DNA of 64,000 nucleotides from Colias croceus. Its lineage: Eukaryota > Arthropoda > Insecta > Lepidoptera > Pieridae. The translations under genes and the position numbers were made by a program. Positions 47,731-58,470 of the stretch are shown in pieces (the first letter of the stretch is position 1; each line of letters opens with the position of its first letter). The stretch is taken from positions 7,208,001 through 7,272,000 of the forward strand of contig NC_059561.1 of the NCBI RefSeq assembly GCF_905220415.1. Direction: 5' to 3'. The notes under the pieces are model-generated. The model was not told where the DNA came from. It made no database searches and was given only the letters and a program-made list of their open reading frames with translations.

Positions 47731-49909
47731 TACTCTGTCCACTATAAGAATTGCTTTTTGACAGCTCGACGGTTTATAGCTTTAGTGATGTTCAAAAGAT
47801 TCTCGATTGTGATATCATTCCGATTATGAATTTTTAACATAATCATTAATCGAATAAATAAATTAAATTAATTAAATTATTACGTAAATGTAATAATAAG
47901 TACATATTATAAAGATACATTTTATGTTGCATTTTTGTTTTGTTTATATGTTATTTTATATATCATTTATTAATATAAATACATATATTTTAATTGCTAA
48001 AATCTCCAAACGGTTTGACATTATATTACCTATATGTATACTGGTAACATCAACCGACCATCCACCGGCCACAATTTTAACGTCATCCGTCACTCGCAGC
48101 AAAACGCCCGTGCCAGTCACACGCATTTATGTTCGCTGAGTGTTCTCTCGCATTTGTTAGTCGCCTTGAGTTGAGTAGTTTTATTCCTCGGTGCATCTTT
48201 TGTGAGTGTTTAGATCCATTGATCTTGAAAATGCCGAAAGGACAAGTTTTGAAAGGACAATCCAGACAGTTAGTGCTAAAACTTTGTGATTTCTTTGAGA
48301 AAGAAAATCAAAATGGCGGTCCTCTCATACCTTTCTCGCAAGTGCGAAACCGTGTTTCGGTTGCATTGGGTATCAGTCTACCAACTGTGACTAAAATTAC
48401 GAATGATGCCTACGGTAGGAGCGGCTTGGAAAGAAACAAACCTTCTACACCAAAAAGAAAGCGTCGGCCTCGTAAGGTGACAGGTGTTGATGATTTTGAC
48501 GCTGATGCCATTCGTCGTCATGTATATGACTACTATTTAAAAAAAGAAATTCCAACTTTAAGAAAACTTATTGTTTCCTTGCAAAGAAGTGGTTTATTTC
48601 ATGGTCAAAAATCTTCATTGGCCAAAGTTTTAAAAACAATTGGCTTTTCATTTAAAAAATCTGATAAAAGAAAAGTGTTAATGGAACGAACTGATGTTGC
48701 TTTGTCACGATGTGACTTTTTAAGAAAGGCAAAAAGAATACAAGATTGGACAAATATTGTTTTTACAGATGAAACATGGCTCAACGCTAACCACACAATA
48801 TCCCGTTCCTGGACTGACGGTACTGCTGCATCAACCTCCGCAGTACCAATGGGAAAAGGTGAACGCCTCATCATATGTCACGCTGGTACGGCAAAAGGTT
48901 TTGTACGAAATGCACTGCTGGCATTCAAATCTAAGAAATCAGGCGATTACCACGAAGAAATGAATGCAGAGGTCTATGAAGAGTGGTTCAAAAACATGCT
49001 CCTATCATTGGAAGAACCATCTACAATTTTAATTGATAACGCACCTTACCACTCTCGCCAAATTGATAAAATGCCAACACAAGCTAATAAAAAACATGAA
49101 ATTATTAATTGGCTTCGCGATAATGGAGAAAATGTGGACGATTCTATGTTAAAAATAGAATTATTACAAATATTAAAAACAAAAAAAAAACCTAAACGCT
49201 ATGTAATAGATGAAATGGCAGCAGAATATGGCCATATCGTCCTTAGAATTCCTCCTTATCACTGCCAATACAACGCTATAGAGCTCATCTGGGCTCAAGT
49301 AAAAGGGCATGCTGCGAGAAGCAATACGAGCCCGCCATTCACAGCGAATAAAATGTTGGCATTACTAAAAGACGCTTGCACCCACGTGACGGCCGAGAAC
49401 TGGGCAAGAGTGGTGGAGAGAACTAAACGTATCATATTATCTGATTGGGACCGTGATATTGCATTCGACAATATATGCACACAAGACCTTATCCTACATA
49501 TTACTGAAGACTCCTCATCGGACGAATCCAGTGAAGATTGTAATTCTGACGACTTAGGCTAATAAAATAGATTAAACTACTCTCGTTGTTTTATTTGTTT
49601 TTCAAACTAAAAAAAAAGTAAAACTTTATATTATATTAATATTTTATTTGGTTTCTATCTTACAATTTGGTTGTTTTTATGTTTAAATAACATTAACTTA
49701 GTAGAAGAATTTTTTATCGGATATATTCACATTTCGATTATTTATAATCTGTGGCACAATAATATTGAATCGTTCTGTGAAGCACATCTCTAAGTGGGCG
49801 GTACCTGTCCATAAAGAACAGTATTTTATTGTATGACATTTTTACATAATAAATACAAAATTTCATAGTTGTGAGCTGTCAAAAAGCAAATAATATAATG
49901 GACAGAGTA
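47731..49909 (+). mobile_element. Tc1/mariner-superfamily transposon, apparently intact, inserted in LINE ORF2
   Basis: 2,179 bp with TA duplications at 47729-47730 and 49910-49911. Terminal inverted repeats of about 37 bp start TACTCTGTCCA and end with TTGCTTTTTGACAGCTC on both sides with a few mismatches between. Carries one uninterrupted transposase gene in the same direction as the LINE. The TA target, TIRs and open transposase make it the youngest-looking DNA transposon here. Confidence 0.9.
48231..49562 (+). CDS. Tc1/mariner-superfamily transposase, 443 aa, intact
   Basis: Start chosen at ATG 48231 (MPKGQVLKGQSRQLVLKL); the frame is open further upstream but that part lacks family resemblance. 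Order: N-terminal helix-turn-helix region (about 10-60, GISLPTVTKIT), basic linker KRKRRPRK, second DNA-binding region, then the DDE/D catalytic domain with FTDETW (Asp180), LIDNAPYH (Asp269) and PPYHCQYNAIELIWAQVK (Glu351). The 81 residues between Asp269 and Glu351 are far more than the 34-41 of standard Tc1 or mariner enzymes. The C terminus is acidic and Ser-rich (EDSSSDESSEDCNSDD). It would cut at the TIRs and join to TA sites in the nucleus. Confidence 0.9.
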   Translation: MPKGQVLKGQSRQLVLKLCDFFEKENQNGGPLIPFSQVRNRVSVALGISLPTVTKITNDAYGRSGLERNKPSTPKRKRRPRKVTGVDDFDADAIRRHVYDYYLKKEIPTLRKLIVSLQRSGLFHGQKSSLAKVLKTIGFSFKKSDKRKVLMERTDVALSRCDFLRKAKRIQDWTNIVFTDETWLNANHTISRSWTDGTAASTSAVPMGKGERLIICHAGTAKGFVRNALLAFKSKKSGDYHEEMNAEVYEEWFKNMLLSLEEPSTILIDNAPYHSRQIDKMPTQANKKHEIINWLRDNGENVDDSMLKIELLQILKTKKKPKRYVIDEMAAEYGHIVLRIPPYHCQYNAIELIWAQVKGHAARSNTSPPFTANKMLALLKDACTHVTAENWARVVERTKRIILSDWDRDIAFDNICTQDLILHITEDSSSDESSEDCNSDDLG

Positions 49910-49911
49910 TA

Positions 49912-51620
49912 AAATAAATAATATTGTATATTCCTCAATTAATGACATTTGCGAACAATTCAATAATTATTTCATTGACATGACTAATCAGACGAACTTC
50001 CAATTCAATATGACAGACATTAAAAAAACAATGACCTATGAAAATTTAAATTCAATGTTTTTGACCCCAACTAGCGTTGAAGAAGTCTCTAAAATAATTC
50101 AATCACTAAAAAATACAAATGCAGTAGGATCCGATGGAATCTGTACAAAGATATTGAAAGTATCAAGTAAATGTATAGCTAGGCCACTATCTTTCTTGAT
50201 AAATTTATCTATGGAACAAGGAATATTCCCTACTATTCTAAAAACCGCAGTAGTAAAACCTTTGTATAAAAAAGGGGATCCCTCTGATATAAAGAATTAT
50301 AGACCCATATCATTAATACCTGTGTTTTCAAAAATCTTTGAGAAGGTGGTAGTAGAAAGACTAAAAAATTTCGTAAACATGAATAAATTATTAACTAGAC
50401 AACAATTTGGCTTCAGAAAAAACAGTTCAACATCCTTAGCTTGTTTTGACTTAGTAAAAGAAGTTATTCAAGCCTTTATTGATAAGAATGCTGCGACAGC
50501 TGTATTCCTGGACATGAGTAAAGCGTTTGATTTTGTAGACCATAATTTGCTTTTATATAAACTAGCGAAATATGGGATCAGAGGCAAAGCGAATGAATGG
50601 ATTGAAAACTATCTCAGAGAAAGGGAGCAATATGTCGAACTAGTAAAATGTGTTAACAAAAATAAAATTATATATAAATCCAGTAGAAGGTTCAATAGCT
50701 CCGGAGTGCCACAGGGCAGTATTCTCGGCCCATTTCTATTTCTCATGTATATAAACGACCTGCCAAACATAACCAAACATAAAACAGTTTTATTCGCTGA
50801 TGATACCACACTTATTGTGAAAGGCAACGCAAGGAATACTTCTTACAAATTAGAAATAGGTAAAGCATTATGTGATATAGTAGGGTGGTTAAAAAGCAAT
50901 AACCTCCAAATCAACTTTGACAAAACTAAAATGATCCAATTTTGCACTAAAAATACTCGACCAATCGAATTAAAAGTTGATTATGAAAACAAAACCATAG
51001 AACAGGTAAAAAGCTACAAGTTTCTGGGTATCCATTTGGACGAAAATTTAAAATGGAATGTGCACATTGAATACATATGTGACAAGATAAACCGATTTGT
51101 TTATGTCATAAGACGACTCAGGAACACAGTGTCCATGGAGGCCGCCCTCAATGCTTACCATGCATATGTGTCATCAATCCTCTCATATGGACTTATATTA
51201 TGGGGGCAATCTTGTGATAGACAAAAGGTGTTTATAGCGCAAAAAAAATGCGTACGGGCCATAGTAGGATTGAGACAAAGAGACAGCTGTAGACCCATAT
51301 TTGCTAAGCTTCGTATATTAACATTGACATGTATGTATATTAGAGATGTATGCTTATTTGTAAGAAAGCACCCCGAGTATTACACGAAAAAAGGAGAAAT
51401 TAATACTCAAATTATGACCAGACATCAAAACAAACTTTATTTTCCGACATGTAGAATAAATACTGCGAAAAATAGTATAATTTTTAGAAGCATTACAATA
51501 TTCAATAAAATACCAGACGATTTTAAAGAATTACCTGTACATATATTCCGTACGAGGTTAATAAACTGGCTAATTACAAAGCAATTTTATGATATAAGTG
51601 ACTTGACAAATCAAAAATAG
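49912..51620 (+). CDS. LINE ORF2, part 3: reverse transcriptase and C terminus
   Basis: Resumes in frame (first codon shared with the A at 47730). Reverse transcriptase blocks are clear: KPLYKKGDPSDIKNYRPISL, FGFRKNSSTSLA, VFLDMSKAFDFVDH (first catalytic Asp), SSGVPQGSILGPFLFLMYIN, LFADDTTLI (catalytic box as FADD), NNLQINFDKTK, FLGIHLDENLKW. The C-terminal part has the SYGLILWG region common to CR1/Jockey-group enzymes. Combined ORF2 would be 958 codons without an internal stop. Stop TAG at 51618-51620. Confidence 0.93.
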
Positions 51621-52019
51621 AAATTTAAAATTAATGGATATCATATCTGGACATAAATTAATAATATATTTTTTTATATAAGTGTATCTATAAGTGCTGT
51701 GGTATATAATATTGTATAATGTAGTTTATAATATATTTGCACGCTCAACTACGAGCAGAATGTTTAAGGATTTATATTATCTGTATCTACAAACATCTGT
51801 ATTCTACATTCTGCAAATAAAGCAATTTGAATTTTTGAATTTTTTTTTTTTCTGATTTTTATATGAAAATGTGAACATTTTATCTTTCATTTCTAAGCTG
51901 TAGGTTTCTCAAGGTCTCATCTTTAAAATATTTTTTAGAATTTAACTGCAATTACATCATGTATAAAGAAGTATTATAGTACTTTTTAAATTAATCTTCT
52001 ATAAGCGCGTTGAGAGTAA

Positions 52020-52160
52020 AATTTTAGGATCGCGTCATGGCTCATAGCAATACCATCACGTAATGGAGTAACGCGACGCTTTTGGTTTGGTTTCGAATCT
52101 TGGTAAAGAAGTTTCACTTTTGATATGTGTGCTCGGCACATACGCCCTTTTTTAATGTCA
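52020..52160 (-). repeat. Related repeat fragment with AAGAAGTTTCACTTTT and CGGCACAT
   Basis: GATCGCGTCATGGCTCATAG, AATGGAGTAACGCGACGCTT, AAGAAGTTTCACTTTTGATA, GTGCTCGGCACATACG. Same repeat as 14958-15085. Confidence 0.65.
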
Positions 52161-52481
52161 TGTCAATGTGGATATCACGTAAAAAAATTGTAGAAACATT
52201 ATAGTAGAATAAGTTAAAGTACATATGAACAACTGCTATTTTTATTAAGAGCCAATTGGTTCATACCATAGTTCATACATTCGATAATGTAGTAATTACA
52301 TAATTTCAGTACTTAATCCACACTATATGTATAAAGATTAAAGATCACATAATTGAATTATTTGAATACTTACATATCAATTTAATTTACATAAAATCTA
52401 ATTACGTATAAACTTATTCAGAAGCTGTAGAAATACATTTGTTTGTTTTGTGGATTTACATCACGACCTTTATATAAATTA

Positions 52482-52678
52482 CTAGCTTACCGCCCGCGAC
52501 TTCGCCCGCTTTGTCTAAAACCTAATAAATTACATATATAGGTACTAAAACCTTCCTCTTGCATCACTCTATCTATTAAAAAAAACCGCATCAAAATCCG
52601 CTGCGTAGTTTTAAAGATTTAAACACACAAAGGGACATAGGGACAGAGAAAGCGACTTTGTTTTATACTATGTAGTGA
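52482..52678 (-). mobile_element. Helitron-like copy, TCACTACATAGTATAAAAC family
   Basis: CTAGCTTACCGCCCGCGACT to TATACTATGTAGTGA, full length and close to 3398-3582 in sequence. Confidence 0.75.
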
Positions 52679-53880
52679 AGTAATATTATCATGTTCTAAT
52701 TACCTCTAATACATATTAAAATGAAGTAAGTTAATGTATCATCACAATATCAATAGAACCATTTTTATGTTTACAAATTGTAGTCACTAGTTGTACAAAC
52801 TAAACTGTAACAAAGAACATAATGTCATAATTATTTTCATGTTTACAAATATTATTCAAAGTTTACAAACATAGTAATTAGCATGGTAGCAGTTAGCACG
52901 TCATGCCTAATTAACCGTTCTAATAAATAATAAACTATAAATTATAAATAATTTGTGTATTATATGTCGCTAACTACTATATTTATTTAAATATATAGTT
53001 TTGGTATGTAGTTATTATTTAATCTGTGGTTTTTGTTTGTAAGAATTATTATCCTTCTAGGCAATTCAATTAAATATTGTTTTTCCATCCCCGCCAAAAC
53101 TAAAGCACACTAGTCTATTGTTTTTACTTTATCTGTGCAAAACGTCGAAACTATATAACTTTATATGAGAAATGAGGTATTGATGATGACATCTTGATCG
53201 TTGATAGACTATATCACATAATAAATTCAACATGGCGCCTAATAGAGGGAAGATATCATATTTTTACGTCGAGAATTTTCATGCTCGTTCCTTCGGATTT
53301 TGTTGAACTGTTTTGATGCCGAATGTATATTTTTATAATGCTTAAAAGACAAGAACATACTCATTTTTTAAATAATGGCAAATACAGAAAAATAAGCATA
53401 AGACGTTAACGAAATTTCATAAGTCTGAAATTGTTAGAAATAACTTCGAACTTTCGTAGATATGGGTATCACGAAATTTGTCGTCTCTATGAACAAAATC
53501 TACCTAAATATAAACTTATTTTCTTTTGTCTGTTAGGTCGTTATAATGTAACTCAAAAACTGCTCTACCGATTTTACAAAATTCTTTTACTTCTAGAAAA
53601 CATCCTTAGCATGTAACACAGTCTACTTATAATTATTTACTATCCCGGGTGAACTTAATAGAAGAACCTAGTCATGGAATACTACCATATATTCCCTTGT
53701 AAGCGGGTTGCCTTAATAAATCTAATTCTAGCAACTTACACACAAGTCGGTTATTAAAGCGCTAGTCAAATTAGTTTCGCCTAGCCTAGCTCATGTTTGA
53801 TAATGTCTCATATAGCCTCAAACCACACTCAAACTAAGACCAAATTATATTGACGTTATAACCGCCTAGTCGTAAGTTCG
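52679..53880. other. Intronic (gene B), nothing recognised
   Basis: AT-rich, no supported ORF or repeat. Confidence 0.45.
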
Positions 53881-54137
53881 AGTACAATATAGGAGTCTTC
53901 AAGCGTAGAGTGAACAGGTACGGATACTTTTCTTGTTTAAATAATTCCACCGATGACTGTAGCTCTGGATTCTTCTCAAGCGTGTTGATGAACTTCGACT
54001 TTCCGATGTAATAGAAAGATGATGTCGTGTCGCAACCGCTAAAAGCGTGAATGAAAAGAATGTCGTAAAATGATTGTGACGCTCTAGCAGCTCGCTCGAC
54101 GGTGAGCGTGAATTCACTGACTTTGCGGCGCGCTGGA
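53881..54137 (-). pseudogene. Fragment of a transposon-derived protein with HAFSGCDTTS motif
   Basis: On the minus strand one frame stays open for about 85 codons: RRKVSEFTLTVERAARASQS, FYDILFIHAFSGCDTTSSFY, YIGKSKFINTLEKNPELQ and so on. The HAFSGCDTTS block occurs in multicopy animal proteins thought to belong to transposons. No start, catalytic partner or ends were found. GC content is higher than in the flanks. An internal exon of an unknown host gene is the alternative, as no stop interrupts it. Confidence 0.5.
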
Positions 54138-56024
54138 GATCGTAATTTTTGTCCAACTTAAAAAACTCCAAAAAGGAAATTGTAGGTATAGTCTCTACAA
54201 ATTAGAATTCTATGATTTTTTAAATATATTATGTCCCAAACAAAAAATAAAGCAAAAACCAAATGTGTCCTGAATTTTTTACTTTATCGATCGATATCTC
54301 GATAACGATGCACGATACGGTAAAAATGGTCAGGACTTAATTTGTAGAGCATAAAAAAAGGAACAAAAAGTGTCTTATAAGTGATTTCCGAATTTCATCG
54401 GATAGCCGAGTTATTGCCGAAAAACCAAATTTACCCCTTTTTTCAAGATGGCGGCGAAAGCTCATAGGAAATTTTGGTCGAAAAACTCAAATTAAGCTTT
54501 TCTAGGCATCCCCTACAATATATCAAAAAATTAGATGCGCAAGTTCACTTTCTTTTTTAAATGTATATAATGAGTGGACTATTATACTATGTAGTGATTT
54601 GCTTAAAATTCTCTCGTTAAAAACGTTTCATTTCAATTAACACATTTTATAACGCCATTAATCCTGATGCTATTAATTTCGCAAAATAACGTTCCAATTT
54701 ACGTAATAATCCGAAATACGAATTATCGTGAAAAAGGCTGAACTTTGGATGCATTAACGTTTGACCCGGTTATGTTCCAAACTGCTTACGTCATCGTGTT
54801 TACAGGAACTGGGAAAATGTGGATGTGGTAATCGATCGATGAAAATATTGATTCAATTCGAAAGTATACGAAACCGCCTAACTACAATTATATGAAAATC
54901 TTTGTAGGTTACTATATGCCTTAAAAGTTGTTTTATGAAGACCAAACGTAACTTAATTTTAAAAAAATACAGCAAAACACTAGATGAAAATGAAGGCAAA
55001 TTAAAAATCAATTCAAAATAATATAGGTACCTACTGCACTATCATTTACTGATCCATCGTTTTAAAATTTAAATATTTTATTTTAATATGGACAAGTCAA
55101 CAACATTAATTATGTCATCAAGAGACTACTTTAAGAAAGTAAAAATAAGATACCTAAATCCAACAACAAAAAACATCTCAAAAAGGAGTAGGTACTTGAT
55201 CGCACTTGGCAGTAAAATCGGCGTATCCAAAATTAATAATTCTGCAAACGTTTCCAAACTCAAGGATCCAATTTTAAAAGGGTTAACGATGCTTTCGAAG
55301 GAAAAACTTGAAAGGTTATTGACCTATTTTGTAATTATTCGATGAAAAATTTAATAAGTTTCCAACTTGATTATAATATATATTATGTGCATTTTATAAG
55401 TAATTTTGAGCTAAAATTAGATTTTGTTTGATAATTTAGGGCTGTATTTTTATTTGAATACGGCCATTGAGAAAATTGATTAAAAATGTTGGAATAACGG
55501 TACAACGCCATCTAGTTGCAAATTAAGTAAAGTATTCGAACGTTTTGGCGTTATTGGTTATTGAAAAGGCATAGTACATAATATTATCTACTCAACATCT
55601 TATTTAATTAAAACTTGATTATTACACATATTTCAATAAGTAGGTAATATATTTTAAAGTAGGTTTTCTAAGTCGAAATATTTAAAATACGATTTCAGAT
55701 TTATTGCATAAAACTAATCGGCCGATTTAAAAAATTATTCCAATAGCTTTAATGTACATAGCTTTCTAATGGTAGAAAGCTATGTACATCTACTACGAAA
55801 TATATAATAAATAATTTATCCCAAGACATATTATACTATACAATATACCGTTCTCAACTCCCGTTAACATAAGTACCTTGGCACCTAAAGGAGCGGTAAA
55901 CAATATCCATCAGTGTTTAGGCACGTAGCGTGCGTGACAAGGAATTATTTTGTTTTTATTTCTTGTAAGTATATTTACTTTGTAAAGGAACGTGAAGAAA
56001 GTGTGCTTTGAAGTATATGAGATA
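54138..56024. other. Intronic (gene B), mostly nothing recognised
   Basis: TATACTATGTAGTGATTT at 54581-54598 is the 5' tip of a TCACTACATAG Helitron-like copy. An 85-codon ORF at 55088-55345 has no recognised similarity or exon context. Near 55760-55790 a small perfect inverted repeat (GTACATAGCTTTCTA / TAGAAAGCTATGTAC) occurs. Confidence 0.45.
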
Positions 56025-56237
56025 CTAGATTTCGGCCCGCGGCTTCGCCCGCGTGTACAAAGGAAAACCCGCATAGTTCCCGTTCCCGTGGGATTACCGG
56101 GATAAAACCTATCCTATGTGCTAATCCAAGTAACCCTCTATATGTGTGCTAAATTTCATTGTAATTGGTTCTGTAGTATTTGCGTGAAAGAGTAACAAAC
56201 ACACGTCCTCACAAACCTTCGCATTTATAATATTAGT
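56025..56237 (-). mobile_element. Helitron-like copy, ATTATAAATGCGAAAG family
   Basis: CTAGATTTCGGCCCGCGGCT, GTTCCCGTTCCCGTGGGATT, CACAAACCTTCGCATTTATA. Same family as 42-259 and located 420 bp upstream of a gene B exon. Confidence 0.72.
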
Positions 56238-56352
56238 AGGATAGGATGTGATGGCGTCTCAATAATTTAATTTTCTATGGAATATTATTATTATGTTGAG
56301 TGACATTATTGGATAAAAAATGTATTTTGTGTAAGACTATCTGATAAAAGTA

Positions 56353-56475
56353 TGGCCATATCGTAGATTTGCTCATTACATGAAATGATTGATCATTTCA
56401 TGTAATGGTCGCATTGGCATTTCATGAAGTGGCCAATATAGTTAGACCAGATAATGAAATCGTCAAATAACTATA
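56353..56475 (+). mobile_element. Partial copy of the GTAGATTTGCTCATT MITE
   Basis: Shares CCATATCGTAGATTTGCTCA and further blocks (CATTTCATG, GGCCAATATAG, CAGATAATGAAATCGTCAA) with the arms of the 46119-46490 MITE. Truncated, located about 180 bp upstream of the second coding exon of gene B. Confidence 0.65.
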
Positions 56476-56659
56476 TATTTATTATTAAAGCTTCGTTCAT
56501 TTATTGAATTGTTTGATTAATGAAATAACGAATGAGTTTTGACAAAGTTTGTTAATTCAGTATTATTTGAAAACTGAATGAATGAAATGAATGAATTATT
56601 ATATGCAATTTTAAATGTTACTTATAATATTTATACAGATCAGTGTTTTATTTTTCCAG

Positions 56660-56825
56660 GTGATAGCAGCTCTAGCAGTATCCCTAGCACCGTTCTCTGC
56701 TGGTCTAGGTAAAGGTTACAGTTCGCCCGCAATCGCATCCCTCCAGGGTCCAGCAAATGCGACGAGACGCGACTTCCAGCTGACAGACCAACAAGCGTCG
56801 TGGTTGGCGTCGCTTTCCTTTTTGG
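56660..56825 (+). CDS. Tret1-like: Gene B, second coding exon: TM1 region of the transporter
   Basis: Encodes 55 residues plus one base: VIAALAVSLAPFSAGLGKGY, SSPAIASLQ, then a hydrophilic loop and QASWLASLSFLG. This is the usual arrangement of TM1, the first extracellular loop with a possible N-glycosylation site (NAT), and the start of TM2. Acceptor CCAG at 56656-56659, donor GTGAGT at 56826. The final G completes a Gly codon with GA of the next exon, giving the continuous G-A-L-F-G-G of TM2. Confidence 0.9.
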
Positions 56826-57211
56826 GTGAGTTTAACTATAATTTTGTTTTTGAAAGAAAGGAATAAATAAAAACGTTTATATAAATGACACATAGCCTCA
56901 CATGAGCATTACGAAAACAATGTAAAAAAAATATGTGGTAGCTATTAAAAAATACCCATTGAAGTGTGTAGTCTGTGAAGCAAGGTTTTAGAGTTAAGTT
57001 GAGTTGAGAGACTAAAAAACTTATCAAAATAAACAATAAAAACCTTCCTCGAGAACCTCGTTATTTATTTGTCAAATGAGAATGAAAATCGGTGCTGTAT
57101 TTTTTCAGTTTATCGTGAACAGATAGATACACGCGGCGGAGGACTTTGTAATAGTTAAAAATATTATTTTGAAGTCATGAAAGGATCTTTTAAATCTGCA
57201 ATTCTTTTCAG

Positions 57212-57399
57212 GAGCGCTTTTCGGTGGCATGGCGGGCGGCGCGGCCATGCGTCACGGACGGCGCCGCGTGCTGTCCCTAGCTGCGGCCCCATGCAGCTTA
57301 TCCTGGCTGCTAACTGTGCTAGCCACGTCAGTTCGAATGATGTGTATTACTGCCTTCCTGGGGGGATTCTGCTGCTCTATATTGACTATGCTTTCGCAG
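57212..57399 (+). CDS. Tret1-like: Gene B, third coding exon: TM2-TM4 of the transporter
   Basis: 188 nt, acceptor TTTTCAG (AG 57210-57211), donor GTGTGT at 57400. Encodes ALFGGMAGGAAMRHGRRRVL, then a hydrophobic run ending LTMLSQ. HGRRR is the conserved cytosolic TM2-3 loop. As in gene A, the Arg normally found in TM4 (GR motif) is replaced, here within TAFLGG. The intron before it is only 386 bp. Much more GC-rich than the flanking DNA, as expected for coding sequence. Confidence 0.92.
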
Positions 57400-57711
57400 G
57401 TGTGTTATGAATAACTTGTTGTTGTGTGAAAATACCTATGTGTATGTTTTCTTATGTTTTTCTAGGTCAATTAGATGTGTAAAAAAATAGATGATGTCAG
57501 CCACTTCATCTGCTTTTCTTACTTTTTTTCAAACTGTAAAATTTTCATCAAAGTTACTATTAGATTTACTAAAAATAACAGTTTCAAGTGATTAATTCCA
57601 ATTAAGTTCAGTCATACAGTCTTTGTTTTTCTGATTATTCGAAGTTAGAACAGTTATTAGTTAGGTAGTTAGTTATTTAGATATTTAGGTAGTTAGTTAT
57701 TTAGAGTTATT

Positions 57712-57931
57712 GACCGCCTCCTTGGTACAGTGGTTGACGCGTGAGCGTAGAACCGAGGGGTCCTGGGTTCGATTCCCGGTGGAGACGAAGAAAAAAAAAA
57801 TGTCTCGGTCTGGTAGGACACAGAAGGCTGATCACCTACTTGTCCCTAAAGAAAAATCGATCAGTGAAACAGATGTATGCATAATGCATCTGCCCCTTAC
57901 CCCACTACGGGGACATGGGACTTCACTTTTT
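57712..57931 (+). mobile_element. tRNA-derived SINE
   Basis: Head GACCGCCTCCTTGGTACAGT contains a box A (TGGTACAGTGG), and GGTTCGATTCCCGGTGG contains box B. After an A-rich link comes an unrelated body (TGTCTCGGTCTGGTAGGACA, then CCCACTACGGGGACATGGGA) ending CTTCACTTTTT. The apparent ORF over it is a by-product. Lies in intron 3 of gene B beside the hAT-like element. Confidence 0.83.
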
Positions 57932-58285
57932 AGTTAGTTACCCGTTATTAGGGGTTATTGTAAATTTGCCACAAAGTTAATTCGTCACCTAAAAAAGTAT
58001 GTGTAAATTTGCCACACTTTTATTTTTTTAAAGTTAATTCGTCACGATTTAATATCAAGTATTGTAAATTCGTCACATCGATAATTTAAGTACAGATAGC
58101 AAAAAAATTCAACAATAAATTAATTTAAAATGTTTATTTCTTAATCAGTTTTAGATTTTCAACCTTACATGTAAAAAAATCACAGTCAAATTGGATGACG
58201 ATGGACTTTGTAAAAACATAAGGAAAAGCATAACAAAGATAAATTTTGCTAAAAACCAAGGAACATCTATTTTGTATATACTTAT

Positions 58286-58457
58286 GTTCTAAAAATTCAC
58301 AGCAGTTATAAAGAGTATTACTTAACATCTACATTATTCTACATAGGTAATGGTAAAAATCATAGTTCTCTCTATAAATATTTTTAAAATGTAATGAAAT
58401 GAGAGCGGCTCTATAATATTTATCACAATCGTATAAAAATAAGGATAAAATATTTTT
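58286..58457 (+). repeat. Duplicated block copy 1 inside the hAT-like element
   Basis: Matches 58725-58896 with about 90 percent agreement by eye (GTTCTAAAAAT, TTACTTAACATCTA, ATTATTCTACATAGGTAAT, TCTCTCTATAAATATTTTTA, AAAATAAGGATAAAATATT). The MITE sits almost exactly between the two copies. Confidence 0.8.
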
Positions 58458-58470
58458 CACCTATTTTGTA

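Larger units (their letters stand above)
42480..51852 (+). mobile_element. Full-length or nearly full-length CR1-type LINE, split by two DNA transposons
   Basis: Order: AT-rich leader, ORF1 (43019-44386), ORF2 (starting 44367) with apurinic endonuclease and reverse transcriptase, short 3' UTR and an A/T-rich simple tail (TTGAATTTTTGAATTTTTT) ending near 51850. ORF2 is interrupted at 44881-47076 and 47731-49911. The 5' boundary is uncertain; target-site duplications were not identified. Lies in the sense direction within the large intron of gene B. Confidence 0.85.
39310..56659 (+). other. Gene B intron 17.35 kb, host of nested transposons
   Basis: Inferred from the GTATGT donor at 39310 and the TTTTTCCAG acceptor ending at 56659, both phase 0. 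Almost all recognisable content is mobile DNA: a LINE carrying two DNA transposons, a long hairpin at 41.26-41.61 kb, Helitron-like copies and a transposon-derived ORF at 53.9-54.1 kb. No additional transporter exon was recognised inside. Confidence 0.7.

Noticed and set aside
55088..55345. 85-codon ORF, Lys/Ser-rich
   Set aside because: Lies in the gene B intron without splice signals or recognised similarity; may be a relic but cannot be supported.
56615..56659. Upstream ATG in frame with the 56660 exon as an alternative start for gene B
   Set aside because: The CCAG acceptor at 56659 and the match of the family from residue VIAALAV on argue for splicing; the 15 upstream residues are intronic and Ile/Phe-rich. 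A short isoform cannot be fully excluded.
57177..57414. Two overlapping + strand ORFs on the third gene B exon, one starting with MAGGAAMRHGRRRV
   Set aside because: One is an out-of-frame shadow. The other is the real exon frame but its ATG is internal to TM2, so it is not a separate gene.
57710..57937. 75-codon ORF over the SINE
   Set aside because: It is the tRNA-derived head and body of a SINE read as protein.
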